Of a stretch of DNA of 7,160 nucleotides, positions 5,604 through 7,160 are shown one piece after another. Numbering within the stretch: the first letter of the stretch is position 1; each line of letters begins with the position of its first letter. The DNA lies in the NCBI GenBank assembly GCA_003233025.1, contig QIKS01000158.1:1-7160 (forward strand). Reading direction: 5' to 3'. The position numbers were made by a program, and so were the translations under genes. This DNA comes from Hellea balneolensis (lineage in GTDB: Bacteria > Pseudomonadota > Alphaproteobacteria > Caulobacterales > Maricaulaceae). Under the pieces are notes generated by a model, which saw nothing but the letters and a program-made list of their open reading frames with translations, had not been told where the DNA came from and did no database searches.

Positions 5604-7160
5604 GTGCGTAAAACCAAATTTGATGTTATCGTAATCGGCGGCGGCCACGCCGGGTGTGAGGCGGCCTTTGCCGCTGCGCGTTTGGGCGCTGAAACGCTTT
5701 TGCTCACTCACCGGCTCGATACAATTGGTGAAATGTCCTGCAATCCAGCTATAGGTGGTCTTGGCAAGGGTCATTTGGTTCGAGAGATTGACGCGCTCGG
5801 TGGGCTTATGGGCCGGATGGCAGATATGTCCGGCATCCAATTTCGCCTGCTTAACCGCTCAAAAGGCCCGGCTGTAAGGGGGCCGCGTACACAAATTGAC
5901 CGGGCTTTGTATAAGCAAGCTATGCAAAAAGCAATTGTTTCACGTGAAACACTGTCGGTCGAACCTGCGGCGGTGAAAGATTTATTGCTAAAGGGCGGAC
6001 AAATTATCGGCGTAATTGACGAAGGTGGCCAAAAATGGTTTGCACCGAAAGTCGTTTTAACCACCGGTACTTTCCTCAAGGGCATGATTCACATTGGCGA
6101 CAAACGCGTCCCGGCAGGACGGCACGGAGAGGCACCGTCTGTTGGGCTGTCCGAGCGATTATATGAGGCCGGATTTAATATGGGCCGGCTCAAAACCGGC
6201 ACCCCTGCCCGCATTGAAAAAAGCAGTCTTAATTGGGATGTTCTCGACCCGCAAGAAGCTGACGAAAACCCGGTGCCCTTTTCCTTCATGACGGACAAAA
6301 TAAGCGTCCCTCAAATCGCTTGCGCGATCACCCATACCAATGAGCAGACCCACGCGATTATCAGCAAAAACATCAGAAAGTCCGCTATACATTCTGGCGG
6401 TATCTCCGGGCGCGGCCCCCGCTATTGCCCTTCGATTGAAGACAAGATCATCCGGTTTGCAGACCGAGGTAAACACCAAATTTTCCTGGAGCCAGAGGGT
6501 TTACCGGGCAGTATTGGCGGTGAGCTTGTATATCCCAACGGAATTTCCACCTCCTTGCCCGAAGATGTTCAACTGCAATTTTTGCGTAGCATAAAAGGTT
6601 TGGAAAACTGTCAGGTAAGGCGGTTTGGTTATGCTATTGAATACGATTATATCGACCCCCGAGAATTGCGCGCCACCCTGGAAACGCGCCGTCTGCCGGG
6701 GCTATATCTAGCCGGGCAGATAAATGGCACGACCGGCTATGAGGAAGCAGCCGCCCAGGGCCTTGTGGCCGGATTTAATGCGGCGCTTTCGGTGTCGGGC
6801 GCTGCGCCGTTTATTCTCGATCGTTCCCAGGCTTATATCGGCGTGATGATCGACGATCTCATCATCAAGGGCGTCAGCGAACCCTATAGAATGTTTACCT
6901 CGCGCGCTGAGTATAGATTGCTGTTGCGGGCTGATAATGCCGACCAAAGATTGACCCCTGTGGCTGAAAAGCTTGGCGCGATTAGCAAAGAGCGCTCCCG
7001 ACAATTTGCAGATAAATTACAAACCCTTGAGAAAGCCAGGGCTTTGGCAAACACCCTCAGCGCAACCCCGACCGCGCTTAATGCTGCGGGGTTGAAAGTG
7101 AACGCCGACGGGGTGCGGCGCACGGTATCCGATTTGCTTGCCTACCCTGATATTGGCTAT
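5604..7160 (+). CDS. mnmG: tRNA uridine-5-carboxymethylaminomethyl modification enzyme MnmG (3' end outside window)
   Basis: MnmG (GidA) is the FAD-dependent partner of MnmE in modifying wobble uridine 34. The frame begins with GTG and stays open for 519 codons to the last base. Homologues have about 620-630 residues, so roughly 100 C-terminal residues, the helical domain that contacts MnmE, lie beyond the window. Visible marks are the FAD-binding [12 protein letters not shown] (Gly12, Gly14, Gly17), [20 protein letters not shown] with the conserved Cys46, [30 protein letters not shown] with Cys275, [16 protein letters not shown], and the late [20 protein letters not shown] signature. The two cysteines correspond to the pair conserved in E. 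coli MnmG. Codons 112-116 encode VSRET within a perfect parS site. In relatives the next genes are rsmG, parA and parB. Confidence 0.98.
   Translation, partial: MRKTKFDVIVIGGGHAGCEAAFAAARLGAETLLLTHRLDTIGEMSCNPAIGGLGKGHLVREIDALGGLMGRMADMSGIQFRLLNRSKGPAVRGPRTQIDRALYKQAMQKAIVSRETLSVEPAAVKDLLLKGGQIIGVIDEGGQKWFAPKVVLTTGTFLKGMIHIGDKRVPAGRHGEAPSVGLSERLYEAGFNMGRLKTGTPARIEKSSLNWDVLDPQEADENPVPFSFMTDKISVPQIACAITHTNEQTHAIISKNIRKSAIHSGGISGRGPRYCPSIEDKIIRFADRGKHQIFLEPEGLPGSIGGELVYPNGISTSLPEDVQLQFLRSIKGLENCQVRRFGYAIEYDYIDPRELRATLETRRLPGLYLAGQINGTTGYEEAAAQGLVAGFNAALSVSGAAPFILDRSQAYIGVMIDDLIIKGVSEPYRMFTSRAEYRLLLRADNADQRLTPVAEKLGAISKERSRQFADKLQTLEKARALANTLSATPTALNAAGLKVNADGVRRTVSDLLAYPDIGY
5936..5951. promoter_or_regulatory. 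parS: parS centromere site 2, inside mnmG
   Basis: This is a second exact copy of TGTTTCACGTGAAACA, centred 694 bp from the first. Here the palindrome stops at 16 bp (T5935 faces C5952). It occupies codons 111-116 of mnmG, in the segment after the RGPRTQIDR motif. Two perfect copies so close together mark a ParB loading zone, as expected next to parAB and the origin. Confidence 0.95.

Noticed and set aside
6159..6479. Minus-strand open frame of 106 codons opposite mnmG
   Set aside because: It lies wholly antisense to the strongly conserved mnmG frame, has no family features and has no clear ribosome site; it is a shadow of GC-biased codons.
1..7160. CRISPR array, tRNA or rRNA gene, transposase or attachment site
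   Set aside because: Reading both strands by eye, I saw no regularly spaced repeats, no tRNA cloverleaf, no rRNA-like stretch and no transposase or integrase motif.

Overview
This window reads as a stretch of alphaproteobacterial chromosome close to the replication origin. The order hemE, hemJ, rho, then mnmE and mnmG is the conserved alphaproteobacterial block that usually continues into rsmG, parA and parB. Two perfect 16-bp ParB-binding parS sites sit inside mnmE and mnmG, which fits that position. The species cannot be named from this sequence; base composition is moderate, with many TTT, TTG and AAA codons among GC-rich ones.

Layout. Positions 1-951 hold the end of hemE (uroporphyrinogen decarboxylase) overlapping hemJ (membrane protoporphyrinogen oxidase), two steps of heme synthesis. 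A 159-bp gap (952-1110) carries a weak hairpin followed by T residues, a second small hairpin and a G-free, C/A-rich leader directly before rho (1111-2424). A glutathione S-transferase-like gene follows rho after 9 bp (2434-3051). Facing it on the minus strand is a lipoprotein of the glycerophosphodiester phosphodiesterase family (3112-4101); its coding region contains a nearly perfect 30-bp palindrome. A 73-bp divergent spacer (4102-4174) then leads to mnmE (4175-5557) and to mnmG (5604 to beyond 7160), which starts with GTG.

How the genes work together. HemE and HemJ act in one pathway. MnmE and MnmG form one enzyme complex that modifies the wobble uridine of certain tRNAs. Rho is the transcription termination helicase. 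GST and the GDPD lipoprotein look like accessory genes lying between rho and mnmE. The parS sites are a chromosome-segregation layer written into the coding sequence of the tRNA-modification genes, both in the same codon phase and both encoding Val-Ser-Arg-Glu-Thr.

I found no clearly new multi-gene system, transposon, CRISPR array or RNA gene. The points most worth a second look are the coding parS pair, the in-frame palindrome in the GDPD gene, the G-free rho leader as a possible self-termination signal, and a possible six-codon leader whose stop overlaps the mnmE start.
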